From Poecilobothrus nobilitatus (lineage: Eukaryota > Arthropoda > Insecta > Diptera > Dolichopodidae), in assembly GCA_947095535.1 (NCBI GenBank), contig OX352772.1, positions 169,098,613 to 169,162,612 on the forward strand: a DNA stretch of 64,000 nt, given 5' to 3'. Shown in pieces: positions 34,103-47,882 of the stretch. How positions within the stretch are numbered: position 1 is the stretch's first letter; every line of letters begins with the position of its first letter. Made by a program: the position numbers and the translations under genes. Below the pieces are notes generated by a model that had not been told where the DNA came from, made no database searches, and worked only from the letters and a program-made list of their open reading frames with translations.

Positions 34103-34864
34103 ATGGAGGAGACAGGGATAGATAATTATCAAAATATTTTTGATTTAAACAATGACATTAAAGTGCAATATTATACAGACGAGGGCAGATTATTAAACGA
34201 TTTCTACAGTAAAAATTTTAATATTATATACTTAAACATACAAAGTCTTAGAAATAAATTATGTGATCTAGAAGCGATAGTAAATTTTTATAGTATAAAA
34301 ATAGATGTGATTGTACTGTCGGAAGTTTGGTTGCATGAGAGTGAAAACATATTCTATAATTTACCAGGTTATGTTCCGTATTTTAGTAACAGGAAAAGCA
34401 AATATGGGGGTGATGCAATATATATTAATAATAAAATTAGTAGTAATTGTATATATAATGAAGAATTTCAAAATTCTAATATTCTAGGTGTTAAGTTAAT
34501 TAAACATAATATAAATATATTTGCAATTTATAGGTCCCACAGAACGAATTTTGATATATTCGTAGAAAAAATAGAAGATTTACTAAAACACAGGAGATCA
34601 ATCTTTGTAGGTGATATAAATTTTAATTTATTAAATAATGATACAAATACCAAAGACTACATTAATATGCTACATAGTAATGGATTTATAATTTTCAACA
34701 AGATCTCAATTGAATACGCAACTAGAATAGGTAAAACCACTAGGACAATTATAGATCATTTAATTTCTGATCTCATTGACTTGAAATACAATGTTCATGT
34801 GTTAGACACAATTTTATCTGATCACCAAATGTTTTTTGTCAGTATTGACTTCAAACAGTCATAA
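34103..34864 (+). pseudogene. LINE-B ORF2 endonuclease, unit 1
   Basis: A 253-residue APE-type endonuclease in one open frame: NIIYLNIQSLRNKL (first Asn block), IVLSEVWLHE (catalytic Glu), FVGDINFNLLN (GDxN), EYATRIGKTTRTIIDHLISD, and LSDHQMFFVSI (SDH). It is complete in itself but is cut from RT by a frameshift and a TAG at about 34907. Unit 1 has FYSKN, LCDLEA, FSNRKSKYGGDAIY and DHQMFF. Confidence 0.88.
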
Positions 34865-34913
34865 AATCATTCTAGATTATGACAACATTGATAAAAATGA
34901 ATTTTAGAACAAT

Positions 34914-36077
34914 ATGAATAACATAAATTCTTTTGATGATATGATTTGCAAACTTACCGAATTGATTGAAGCAAATACAAAAACAATTCAATCAAAATTT
35001 AATAACAATAAAAGCATTTGGATGACAGCTGAAATTCGAGAAAATATGAAAATCCGCGACTCTTTCTTAAAATTCAAAAAAAAATATCCGAATGATACTC
35101 ATGTCAATAACTTGTATTTTCATTATAAGTCAAAAGTTTTTAAGCTAATTGTGAATGAAAAAAAGAACTATTGCTCAAATTTCATTTCACAAGATCCTAG
35201 TAATGGTAAAAAACTGTGGAGTCTGTATAAGCAAATATTGTTCAACAACGATCAAACTTATAATAACCAAACTATTAAAACCATTAAGTATAATAATAAT
35301 ATATATTCTAATGAAGAGGAAATTGCTAACACTATGAATGACTTTTTTATCAACGTTACTAAAGATTTAAACATTTCAGATGAACCTGTTGACTTCGAAT
35401 ATTTCGATTTCTTTCAATATAATTTAAACTCAACAACTTTTAGTCTTGATCTTACAACATATGAGGAAGTTAGTGAAGCTATCAAAAATCTTAAAGACTC
35501 AGCGGCTACTGGATTTGATAAGATATCGAGTAAATTTGTAAAAAAATTCGCAAGCCGATTGACTCCAATATTAGTTAAATTTACTAATTTATCTTTTAGT
35601 TCAAAAATATTTCCAGACATTTTAAAAACTACAATAGTAACACCTATTTTCAAAAGTGGCGATGCTACAAATCGATCTAATTACAGACCAATTTCAATTC
35701 TTAGTACGGTTTCCAAAATTTTTGAAATAATCATTAGAAATCGTTTAAACACTTTTATGACAGTTAACTGTTTACTAAGTGTAAATCAGTTTGGTTTTGA
35801 AAGAAACTGGAATACAGCAGCAGCCTGTCTTAACCTAACCGATTTCATTAGTAAAAATATTGATTCTAAGAAATATGTAGGTTGTATCTTTCTTGATTTA
35901 AAAAAGCTTTCGACTGTGTTGACTATGAGATACTTCTTCACAGATTTTCTCAACTAGGTTTCGCTGCAGAATACATTAGATTTTTTAAATCGTACTTGTT
36001 AAATCGAAAGCAGAAAGTTCGATTAAATAATTGTTTTAGCAATCTAAAATCTGTAATTAAAGGAGTACCACAAGGTT
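34914..36077 (+). pseudogene. LINE-B RT N-terminal half, unit 1
   Basis: Linker IWMTAEIRENMKIRDSFLKF, then RT blocks AATGFDKISSKFVKKFASRL, RSNYRPISILSTVSKIFEII and FGFERNWNTAAACLNL. At the A box (GCIFLDLKKLS, about 35880-35910) a one-base loss in an A-run shifts the frame directly over the first catalytic Asp segment. The other frame then reads on to GVPQG at 36060-36075, where the array junction cuts the gene. Confidence 0.88.
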
Positions 36078-36633
36078 TCAACAAAGAAAGAACTTTATTA
36101 AATTATAATGATGTTGTTGTTGTTATTGTATTAATGAAATTTTAAAGATATTATGAACTTATGTTTGAAAACAGAATTCAGTGTGTGTTTTTGGGTTTGT
36201 GTGTGTGATTCTCGATTTCGCGTCTATATTTCCTTCTTAAATGCTTTTTATTTTCAAAGAAAAATTTCTTAAACGTATAAACGATTGACGTTTGACGTTT
36301 TAACATCTTGTACACAAAATTTTAAGTCTCTTAGAAAAATATTTTAAATAATTTGTTTTATTTGCGAAATAATTCTTAACACATATTGCTTAAAACTTTA
36401 TAAACTATTTTTTTCAATTTAAATAATATTTTTTAACTTATCACGTAAATTATTTCATTATATTATAAAAAGAGATCTTGCTTTTACGAAATTGTTTTTT
36501 GGCGCACTTAAATACAATAAAAAAAAAAATAAAAAGTGTAAAAGAAAAAAGAAAAAAAAAAAATAAAAAGATAAGATAAAGAAATAAAAAAAAAAAATAA
36601 CTATAAAAATTTTTAAAACTATTTCTAAAAACA

Positions 36634-37656
36634 ATGGTGAATCAGTGTAATAATTGCAAAAACTGAATTTCTGGTAAAACCAAAAATAAAGGAATTCAAT
36701 GTGGTACGTGTGCCTTGAGTTTTCATGCAAGGTGTGTCAATATATCTGATGAACTGATTATTTGTCCAACAACATCAAATAAGTCTATGGTCTTAGTTGA
36801 TACTAACGAGGTAGATGAAAATAGCAAAACTCCTAAAACATCAGTTGAATCTGTGATAATTAATAACAACAATCATAAGATAAGTAATGACGTAAGTTTT
36901 TGAAATTCTCTTAATAATAATGCTCAATTAAGCCTAGAAGATGAATTAGAATCTTCTAGAAATCTAGGTGGTGCTTTGCTCGAAATTCACAAAAATCAAA
37001 AACATTTAGCACTCCAGTTTGAAGAAGTTTTAATCAAAAATGCAGAATTATTGAAAGAAAATTCTAAATTGTATGAATAATGATCGTGTGAATAGTTCTG
37101 AAAATCACATCAGCATTTTAGAAAACAGAGTTAACAGTTTGGAGTACTTACATGATAACACGCAACAGAATTTGTTAATAAATAATCTTATACTAGCCGG
37201 TCTACCTTCGAATCTCATAAACCCAACAGAAACTGTTTTGGCGATCGCAAAAAAAATTAATGCTAATATTGATAAAAATGATATATCAGATGTTACAACA
37301 TTCAATCAAAAAAAATTAATGAAGCTGGTCCCCAGAAAAAATTATATATTGTTAAGTTTAATTCTGATATCCCAAAAAAAGGATTATTGGAAAAAAAACG
37401 ACAATAGAAGCATCTTTTTACTGTTGAATTAGATATGAATAATGATGGCAACAAAGAAATATTTCTACGTCACCATCTTACAGCACTACAGTCTAATCTT
37501 TATTACGAAGCTAAAAATATTAAAATCAAACATAAATTTCAATTTCTCTGGGTCAAAGATAGCACCATTTTCTTACGGAGAAATCATTCCAGCAAAATAT
37601 ACAAAATATTGTCGAGGAACGATATCAATCATATTTATAAAACCTTCAATACCTAA
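36634..37656 (+). pseudogene. LINE-B ORF1, unit 2
   Basis: Same as unit 1, including the TGA at codon 11 and the zinc-finger deletion. It differs by DENSKTP for DENRKTP, and by loss of one A near 37313, which shifts the frame into KKLMKLVPRKNY. Confidence 0.8.
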
Positions 37657-38425
37657 GCACAATATCAACACAATACATTTACAAATGGTAAAATTAAAAA
37701 ACTTAGTTAAATGTATTTCTTTTTATTATTCTTTAAATTCAATTCTAAAATTTTTTTTTCTTATCTTTTGTCAATATTAATATTAATAGTTTATACAAAT
37801 TATTTTTGTTTTTTTCTTACATTAAATAATATTTTTTTCATCGTACATTACACTAATCAAAAATATTTGAGAACAAAAGCACGCTTATTTCTAATTTTTT
37901 CTTTTTTGCTTCTTTTATTTAATTACTTAAAATTAAAATTAATTTTACACTTTTTATTTCTTTATATTTTACACTTATTTTTTTACATATTTACTTTTTT
38001 TATACATTTTATTTCTTTATATTTTATTTTACAAATAATTTTTTACTTTACAATTTTTATTTTTTTTTTACAATTTTACTTATTTATAATTTTTACAAAT
38101 CGATTATTACATTTTTATTTCTTATCAAAAAAAAAGCAGGAACACAGCTTTTAGTTAATAATCACTTAAGAGAGACTGATATATCCATGGATAGCACTAT
38201 GAAAGTTTGCGATAATGGAAAAATAATTCTGACATCTATCTCTTTCTATTGCATTGATAATCATTTTATTGTTAAATCACAAATTTCTTTTTCTGATAGC
38301 ACTATGAAATTTTACGATGTTAGAAAAAGAATTCTCACATCTATCTCTTTCTATCACATTAATAATCTAATTTTGTTAAATTACAAATCATTTTTTTTCT
38401 TTTATATTTTGACCAACATAAATTA

Positions 38426-39187
38426 ATGGAGGAGACAGGGATAGATAATTATCAAAATATTTTTGATTTAAACAATGACATTAAAGTGCAATATTATACA
38501 GACGAGGGCAGATTATTAAACGATTCCTACAGTAAAAATTTTAATATTATATACTTAAACATACAAAGTCTTAGAAATAAATTATATGATCTAGAAGCGA
38601 TAGTAAATTTTTATAGTATAAAAATAGATGTGATTGTACTGTCGGAAGTTTGGTTGCATGAGAGTGAAAACATATTCTATAATTTACCAGGTTATGTTCC
38701 GTATTTTTGTAACAGGAAAAGCAAATATGGGGGTGTTGCAATATATATTAATAATAAAATTAGTAGTAATTGTATATATAATGAAGAATTTCAAAATTCT
38801 AATATTCTAGGTGTTAAGTTAATTAAACATAATATAAATATATTTGCAATTTATAGGTCCCACAGAACGAATTTTGATATATTCGTAGAAAAAATAGAAG
38901 ATTTACTAAAACACAGGAGATCAATCTTTGTAGGTGATATAAATTTTAATTTATTAAATAATGATACAAATACCAAAGACTACATTAATATGCTACATAG
39001 TAATGGATTTATAATTTTCAACAAGATCTCAATTGAATACGCAACTAGAATAGGTAAAACCACTAGGACAATTATAGATCATTTAATTTCTGATCTCATT
39101 GACTTGAAATACAATGTTCATGTGTTAGACACAATTTTATCTGATCACCAAATGTTTTTTGTCAGTATTGACTTCAAACAGTCATAA
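38426..39187 (+). pseudogene. LINE-B ORF2 endonuclease, unit 2
   Basis: As unit 1 but with SYSKN, LYDLEA, FCNRKSKYGGVAIY. It keeps FAIYR and SDHQMFF. Confidence 0.88.
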
Positions 39188-39236
39188 AATCATTCTAGAT
39201 TATGACAACATTGATAAAAATGAATTTTAGAACAAT

Positions 39237-40400
39237 ATGAATAACATAAATTCTTTTGATGATATGATTTGCAAACTTACCGAATTGATTGAAGCAAATA
39301 CAAAAACAATTCAATCAAAATTTAATAACAATAAAAGCATTTGGATGACAGCTGAAATTCGAGAAAATATGAAAATCCGCGACTCTTTCTTAAAATTCAA
39401 AAAAAAATATCCGAATGATACTCATGTCAATAACTTGTATTTTCATTATAAGTCAAAAGTTTTTAAGCTAATTGTGAATGAAAAAAAGAACTATTGCTCA
39501 AATTTCATTTCACAAGATCCTAGTAATGGTAAAAAACTGTGGAGTCTGTATAAGCAAATAATGTTCAACAACGATCAAACTTATAATAACCAAACTATTA
39601 AAACCATTAAGTATAATAATAATATATATTCTAATGAAGAGGAAATTGCTAACACTATGAATGACTTTTTTATCAACGTTACTAAAGATTTAAACATTTC
39701 AGATGAACCTGTTGACTTCGAATATTTCGATTTCTTTCAATATAATTTAAACTCAACAACTTTTAGTCTTGATCTTACAACATATGAGGAAGTTAGTGAA
39801 GCTATCAAAAATCTTAAAGACTCAGCGGCTACTGGATTTGATAAGATATCGAGTAAATTTGTAAAAAAATTCGCAAGCCGATTGACTCCAATATTAGTTA
39901 AATTTACTAATTTATCTTTTAGTTCAAAAATATTTCCAGACATTTTAAAAACTACAATAGTAACACCTATTTTCAAAAGTGGCGATGCTACAAATCGATC
40001 TAATTACAGACCAATTTCAATTCTTAGTACGGTTTCCAAAATTTTTGAAATAATCATTAGAAATCGTTTAAACACTTTTATGACAGTTAACTGTTTACTA
40101 AGTGTAAATCAGTTTGGTTTTGAAAGAAACTGGAATACAGCAGCAGCCTGTCTTAACCTAACCGATTTCATTAGTAAAAATATTGATTCTAAGAAATATG
40201 TAGGTTGTATCTTTCTTGATTTAAAAAAGCTTTCGACTGTGTTGACTATGAGATACTTCTTCACAAATTTTCTCAACTAGGTTTCGCTGCAGAATACATT
40301 AGATTTTTTAAATCGTACTTGTTAAATCGAAAGCAGAAAGTTCGATTAAATAATTGTTTTAGCAATCTAAAATCTGTAATTAAAGGAGTACCACAAGGTT
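39237..40400 (+). pseudogene. LINE-B RT N-terminal half, unit 2
   Basis: Same lesion at the A box. Diagnostic residues: KQIMFNND and FFTNFLN, against KQILFNND and FFTDFLN in unit 1. Confidence 0.88.
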
Positions 40401-40956
40401 TCAACAAAGAAAGAACTTTATTAAATTATAATGATGTTGTTGTTGTTATTGTATTAATGAAATTTTAAAGATATTATGAACTTATGTTTGAAAACAGAAT
40501 TCAGTGTGTGTTTTTGGGTTTGTGTGTGTGATTCTCGATTTCGCGTCTATATTTCCTTCTTAAATGCTTTTTATTTTCAAAGAAAAATTTCTTAAACGTA
40601 TAAACGATTGACGTTTGACGTTTTAACATCTTGTACACAAAATTTTAAGTCTCTTAGAAAAATATTTTAAATAATTTGTTTTATTTGCGAAATAATTCTT
40701 AACACATATTGCTTAAAACTTTATAAACTATTTTTTTCAATTTAAATAATATTTTTTAACTTATCACGTAAATTATTTCATTATATTATAAAAAGAGATC
40801 TTGCTTTTACGAAATTGTTTTTTGGCGCACTTAAATACAATAAAAAAAAAAATAAAAAGTGTAAAAGAAAAAAGAAAAAAAAAAAATAAAAAGATAAGAT
40901 AAAGAAATAAAAAAAAAAAATAACTATAAAAATTTTTAAAACTATTTCTAAAAACA

Positions 40957-41979
40957 ATGGTGAATCAGTGTAATAATTGCAAAAACTGAATTTCTGGTAA
41001 AACCAAAAATAAAGGAATTCAATGTGGTACGTGTGCCTTGAGTTTTCATGCAAGGTGTGTCAATATATCTGATGAACTGATTATTTGTCCAACAACATCA
41101 AATAAGTCTATGGTCTTAGTTGATACTAACGAGGTAGATGAAAATAGCAAAACTCCTAAAACATCAGTTGAATCTGTGATAATTAATAACAACAATCATA
41201 AGATAAGTAATGACGTAAGTTTTTGAAATTCTCTTAATAATAATGCTCAATTAAGCCTAGAAGATGAATTAGAATCTTCTAGAAATCTAGGTGGTGCTTT
41301 GCTCGAAATTCACAAAAATCAAAAACATTTAGCACTCCAGTTTGAAGAAGTTTTAATCAAAAATGCAGAATTATTGAAAGAAAATTCTAAATTGTATGAA
41401 TAATGATCGTGTGAATAGTTCTGAAAATCACATCAGCATTTTAGAAAACAGAGTTAACAGTTTGGAGTACTTACATGATAACACGCAACAGAATTTGTTA
41501 ATAAATAATCTTATACTAGCCGGTCTACCTTCGAATCTCATAAACCCAACAGAAACTGTTTTGGCGATCGCAAAAAAAATTAATGCTAATATTGATAAAA
41601 ATGATATATCAGATGTTACAACATTCAATCAAAAAAAATTAATGAAGCTGGTCCCCAGAAAAAATTATATATTGTTAAGTTTAATTCTGATATCCCAAAA
41701 AAAGGATTATTGGAAAAAAAACGACAATAGAAGCATCTTTTTACTGTTGAATTAGATATGAATAATGATGGCAACAAAGAAATATTTCTACGTCACCATC
41801 TTACAGCACTACAGTCTAATCTTTATTACGAAGCTAAAAATATTAAAATCAAACATAAATTTCAATTTCTCTGGGTCAAAGATAGCACCATTTTCTTACG
41901 GAGAAATCATTCCAGCAAAATATACAAAATATTGTCGAGGAACGATATCAATCATATTTATAAAACCTTCAATACCTAA
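40957..41979 (+). pseudogene. LINE-B ORF1, unit 3
   Basis: Carries the unit 2 variants (DENSKTP and the shifted A-run) plus all lesions common to the array. Confidence 0.8.
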
Positions 41980-42748
41980 GCACAATATCAACACAATACA
42001 TTTACAAATGGTAAAATTAAAAAACTTAGTTAAATGTATTTCTTTTTATTATTCTTTAAATTCAATTCTAAAATTTTTTTTTCTTATCTTTTGTCAATAT
42101 TAATATTAATAGTTTATACAAATTATTTTTGTTTTTTTCTTACATTAAATAATATTTTTTTCATCATACATTACACTAACCAAAAATATTTGAGAACAAA
42201 AGCACGCTTATTTCTAATTTTTTCTTTTTTGCTTCTTTTATTTAATTACTTAAAATTAAAATTAATTTTACACTTTTTATTTCTTTATATTTTACACTTA
42301 TTTTTTTACATATTTACTTTTTTTATACATTTTATTTCTTTATATTTTATTTTACAAATAATTTTTTACTTTACAATTTTTATTTTTTTTTTACAATTTT
42401 ACTTATTTATAATTTTTACAAATCGATTATTACATTTTTATTTCTTATCAAAAAAAAAGCAGGAACACAGCTTTTAGTTAATAATCACTTAAGAGAGACT
42501 GATATATCCATGGATAGCACTATGAAAGTTTGCGATAATAGAAAAATAATTCTGACATCTATCTCTTTCTATTGCATTGATAATCATTTTATTGTTAAAT
42601 CACAAATTTCTTTTTCTGATAGCACTATGAAATTTTACGATGTTAGAAAAAGAATTCTCACATCTATCTCTTTCTATCACATTAATAATCTAATTTTGTT
42701 AAATTACAAATCATTTTTTTTCTTTTATATTTTGACCAACATAAATTA

Positions 42749-43510
42749 ATGGAGGAGACAGGGATAGATAATTATCAAAATATTTTTGATTTAAACAATG
42801 ACATTAAAGTGCAATATTATACAGACGAGGGCAGATTATTAAACGATTCCTACAGTAAAAATTTTAATATTATATACTTAAACATACAAAGTCTTAGAAA
42901 TAAATTATATGATCTAGAAGCGATAGTAAATTTTTATAGTATAAAAATAGATGTGATTGTACTGTCGGAAGTTTGGTTGCATGAGAGTGAAAACATATTC
43001 TATAATTTACCAGGTTATGTTCCGTATTTTTGTAACAGGAAAAGCAAATATGGGGGTGTTGCAATATATATTAATAATAAAATTAGTAGTAATTGTATAT
43101 ATAATGAAGAATTTCAAAATTCTAATATTCTAGGTGTTAAGTTAATTAAACATAATATAAATATATTTACAATTTATAGGTCCCACAGAACGAATTTTGA
43201 TATATTCGTAGAAAAAATAGAAGATTTACTAAAACACAGGAGATCAATCTTTGTAGGTGATATAAATTTTAATTTATTAAATAATGATACAAATACCAAA
43301 GACTACATTAATATGCTACATAGTAATGGATTTATAATTTTCAACAAGATCTCAATTGAATACGCAACTAGAATAGGTAAAACCACTAGGACAATTATAG
43401 ATCATTTAATTTCTGATCTCATTGACTTGAAATACAATGTTCATGTGTTAGACACAATTTTATCTGATAACCAAATGCTTTTTGTCAGTATTGACTTCAA
43501 ACAGTCATAA
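42749..43510 (+). pseudogene. LINE-B ORF2 endonuclease, unit 3
   Basis: Has the unit 2 variants plus FTIYR and SDNQMLF. The latter changes the His of the conserved SDH motif to Asn, which should damage the active site. Confidence 0.88.
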
Positions 43511-43559
43511 AATCATTCTAGATTATGACAACATTGATAAAAATGAATTTTAGAACAAT

Positions 43560-44723
43560 ATGAATAACATAAATTCTTTTGATGATATGATTTGCAAACT
43601 TACCGAATTGATTGAAGCAAATACAAAAACAATTCAATCAAAATTTAATAACAATAAAAGCATTTGGATGACAGCTGAAATTCGAGAAAATATGAAAATC
43701 CGCGACTCTTTCTTAAAATTCAAAAAAAAATATCCGAATGATACTCATGTCAATAACTTGTATTTTCATTATAAGTCAAAAGTTTTTAAGCTAATTGTGA
43801 ATGAAAAAAAGAACTATTGCTCAAATTTCATTTCACAAGATCCTAGTAATGGTAAAAAACTGTGGAGTCTGTATAAGCAAATAATGTTCAACAACGATCA
43901 AACTTATAATAACCAAACTATTAAAACCATTAAGTATAATAATAATATATATTCTAATGAAGAGGAAATTGCTAACACTATGAATGACTTTTTTATCAAC
44001 GTTACTAAAGATTTAAACATTTCAGATGAACCTGTTGACTTCGAATATTTCGATTTCTTTCAATATAATGTAAACTCAACAACTTTTAGTCTTGGTCTTA
44101 CAACATATGAGGAAGTTAGTGAAGCTATCAAAAATCTTAAAGGCTCAGCGGCTACTGGATTTGATAAGATATCGAGTAAATTTGTAAAAAAATTCGCAAG
44201 CCGATTGACTCCAATATTAGTTAAATTTACTAATTTATCTTTTAGTTCAAAAATATTTCCAGACATTTTAAAAACTACAATAGTAACACCTATTTTCAAA
44301 AGTGGCGATGCTACAAATCGATCTAATTACAGACCAATTTCAATTCTTAGTACGGTTTCCAAAATTTTTGAAATAATCATTAGAAATCGTTTAAACACTT
44401 TTATGACAGTTAACTGTTTACTAAGTGTAAATCAGTTTGGTTTTGAAAGAAACTGGAATACAGCAGCAGCCTGTCTTAACCTAACCGATTTCATTAGTAA
44501 AAATATTGATTCTAAGAAATATGTAGGTTGTATCTTTCTTGATTTAAAAAAGCTTTCGACTGTGTTGACTATGAGATACTTCTTCACAAATTTTCTCAAC
44601 TAGGTTTCGCTGCAGAATACATTAGATTTTTTAAATCGTACTTGTTAAATCGAAAGCAGAAAGTTCGATTAAATAATTGTTTTAGCAATCTAAAATCTGT
44701 AATTAAAGGAGTACCACAAGGTT
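43560..44723 (+). pseudogene. LINE-B RT N-terminal half, unit 3
   Basis: Same lesions, with the extra changes NVNSTTFSLGL and NLKGSAATG shared with unit 4. Confidence 0.88.
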
Positions 44724-45279
44724 TCAACAAAGAAAGAACTTTATTAAATTATAATGATGTTGTTGTTGTTATTGTATTAATGAAATTTTAAAGATATTAT
44801 GAACTTATGTTTGAAAACAGAATTCAGTGTGTGTTTTTGGGTTTGTGTGTGTGATTCTCGATTTCGCGTCTATATTTCCTTCTTAAATGCTTTTTATTTT
44901 CAAAGAAAAATTTCTTAAACGTATAAACGATTGACGTTTGACGTTTTAACATCTTGTACACAAAATTTTAAGTCTCTTAGAAAAATATTTTAAATAATTT
45001 GTTTTATTTGCGAAATAATTCTTAACACATATTGCTTAAAACTTTATAAACTATTTTTTTCAATTTAAATAATATTTTTTAACTTATCACGTAAATTATT
45101 TCATTATATTATAAAAAGAGATCTTGCTTTTACGAAATTGTTTTTTGGCGCACTTAAATACAATAAAAAAAAAAATAAAAAGTGTAAAAGAAAAAAGAAA
45201 AAAAAAAAATAAAAAGATAAGATAAAGAAATAAAAAAAAAAAATAACTATAAAAATTTTTAAAACTATTTCTAAAAACA

Positions 45280-46302
45280 ATGGTGAATCAGTGTAATAAT
45301 TGCAAAAACTGAATTTCTGGTAAAACCAAAAATAAAGGAATTCAATGTGGTACGTGTGCCTTGAGTTTTCATGCAAGGTGTGTCAATATATCTGATGAAC
45401 TGATTATTTGTCCAACAACATCAAATAAGTCTATGGTCTTAGTTGATACTAACGAGGTAGATGAAAATAGCAAAACTCCTAAAACATCAGTTGAATCTGT
45501 GATAATTAATAACAACAATCATAAGATAAGTAATGACGTAAGTTTTTGAAATTCTCTTAATAATAATGCTCAATTAAGCCTAGAAGATGAATTAGAATCT
45601 TCTAGAAATCTAGGTGGTGCTTTGCTCGAAATTCACAAAAATCAAAAACATTTAGCACTCCAGTTTGAAGAAGTTTTAATCAAAAATGCAGAATTATTGA
45701 AAGAAAATTCTAAATTGTATGAATAATGATCGTGTGAATAGTTCTGAAAATCACATCAGCATTTTAGAAAACAGAGTTAACAGTTTGGAGTACTTACATG
45801 ATAACACGCAACAGAATTTGTTAATAAATAATCTTATACTAGCCGGTCTACCTTCGAATCTCATAAACCCAACAGAAACTGTTTTGGCGATCGCAAAAAA
45901 AATTAATGCTAATATTGATAAAAATGATATATCAGATGTTACAACATTCAATCAAAAAAAATTAATGAAGCTGGTCCCCAGAAAAAATTATATATTGTTA
46001 AGTTTAATTCTGATATCCCAAAAAAAGGATTATTGGAAAAAAAACGACAATAGAAGCATCTTTTTACTGTTGAATTAGATATGAATAATGATGGCAACAA
46101 AGAAATATTTCTACGTCACCATCTTACAGCACTACAGTCTAATCTTTATTACGAAGCTAAAAATATTAAAATCAAACATAAATTTCAATTTCTCTGGGTC
46201 AAAGATAGCACCATTTTCTTACGGAGAAATCATTCCAGCAAAATATACAAAATATTGTCGAGGAACGATATCAATCATATTTATAAAACCTTCAATACCT
46301 AA
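45280..46302 (+). pseudogene. LINE-B ORF1, unit 4
   Basis: No ORF1 difference from unit 3 was noticed. The element joined to the complete 3' half therefore already lacks a functional ORF1. Confidence 0.8.
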
Positions 46303-47071
46303 GCACAATATCAACACAATACATTTACAAATGGTAAAATTAAAAAACTTAGTTAAATGTATTTCTTTTTATTATTCTTTAAATTCAATTCTAAAATTTT
46401 TTTTTCTTATCTTTTGTCAATATTAATATTAATAGTTTATACAAATTATTTTTGTTTTTTTCTTACATTAAATAATATTTTTTTCATCATACATTACACT
46501 AACCAAAAATATTTGAGAACAAAAGCACGCTTATTTCTAATTTTTTCTTTTTTGCTTCTTTTATTTAATTACTTAAAATTAAAATTAATTTTACACTTTT
46601 TATTTCTTTATATTTTACACTTATTTTTTTACATATTTACTTTTTTTATACATTTTATTTCTTTATATTTTATTTTACAAATAATTTTTTACTTTACAAT
46701 TTTTATTTTTTTTTTACAATTTTACTTATTTATAATTTTTACAAATCGATTATTACATTTTTATTTCTTATCAAAAAAAAAGCAGGAACACAGCTTTTAG
46801 TTAATAATCACTTAAGAGAGACTGATATATCCATGGATAGCACTATGAAAGTTTGCGATAATAGAAAAATAATTCTGACATCTATCTCTTTCTATTGCAT
46901 TGATAATCATTTTATTGTTAAATCACAAATTTCTTTTTCTGATAGCACTATGAAATTTTACGATGTTAGAAAAAGAATTCTCACATCTATCTCTTTCTAT
47001 CACATTAATAATCTAATTTTGTTAAATTACAAATCATTTTTTTTCTTTTATATTTTGACCAACATAAATTA

Positions 47072-47833
47072 ATGGAGGAGACAGGGATAGATAATTATCA
47101 AAATATTTTTGATTTAAACAATGACATTAAAGTGCAATATTATACAGACGAGGGCAGATTATTAAACGATTCCTACAGTAAAAATTTTAATATTATATAC
47201 TTAAACATACAAAGTCTTAGAAATAAATTATATGATCTAGAAGCGATAGTAAATTTTTATAGTATAAAAATAGATGTGATTGTACTGTCGGAAGTTTGGT
47301 TGCATGAGAGTGAAAACATATTCTATAATTTACCAGGTTATGTTCCGTATTTTTGTAACAGGAAAAGCAAATATGGGGGTGTTGCAATATATATTAATAA
47401 TAAAATTAGTAGTAATTGTATATATAATGAAGAATTTCAAAATTCTAATATTCTAGGTGTTAAGTTAATTAAACATAATATAAATATATTTACAATTTAT
47501 AGGTCCCACAGAACGAATTTTGATATATTCGTAGAAAAAATAGAAGATTTACTAAAACACAGGAGATCAATCTTTGTAGGTGATATAAATTTTAATTTAT
47601 TAAATAATGATACAAATACCAAAGACTACATTAATATGCTACATAGTAATGGATTTATAATTTTCAACAAGATCTCAATTGAATACGCAACTAGAATAGG
47701 TAAAACCACTAGGACAATTATAGATCATTTAATTTCTGATCTCATTGACTTGAAATACAATGTTCATGTGTTAGACACAATTTTATCTGATAACCAAATG
47801 CTTTTTGTCAGTATTGACTTCAAACAGTCATAA
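47072..47833 (+). pseudogene. LINE-B ORF2 endonuclease, unit 4
   Basis: Same residues as unit 3, including the SDN change. This endonuclease belongs to the only unit with a complete 3' half. Confidence 0.88.
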
Positions 47834-47882
47834 AATCATTCTAGATTATGACAACATTGATAAAAATGAATTTTAGAACAAT

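Larger units (their letters stand above)
31756..36079 (+). repeat. LINE-B tandem unit 1
   Basis: 4,324-bp unit starting aacaaagaaagaac, joined at 'ccacaaggtt|tcaacaaag' (about 36077) to unit 2. Its upstream flank (gtatt) differs from the internal junctions, so this is the original left end of the array. It keeps one A more than units 2-4 in the ORF1 A-run near 32990. Confidence 0.93.
36080..40402 (+). repeat. LINE-B tandem unit 2
   Basis: 4,323-bp unit. Private changes include a catcgtacattacactaatc variant near 37842-37860 that units 1, 3 and 4 lack. Confidence 0.93.
40403..44725 (+). repeat. LINE-B tandem unit 3
   Basis: 4,323-bp unit that shares derived substitutions with unit 4 (FTIYR, DNQMLF, NVNST, LGLTT and KGSAAT in ORF2) not found in units 1 and 2. 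Confidence 0.93.

Noticed and set aside
35414..35653. Minus-strand frame opposite the LINE-B RT
   Set aside because: Shadow of the RT coding sequence on the other strand; no family resemblance.
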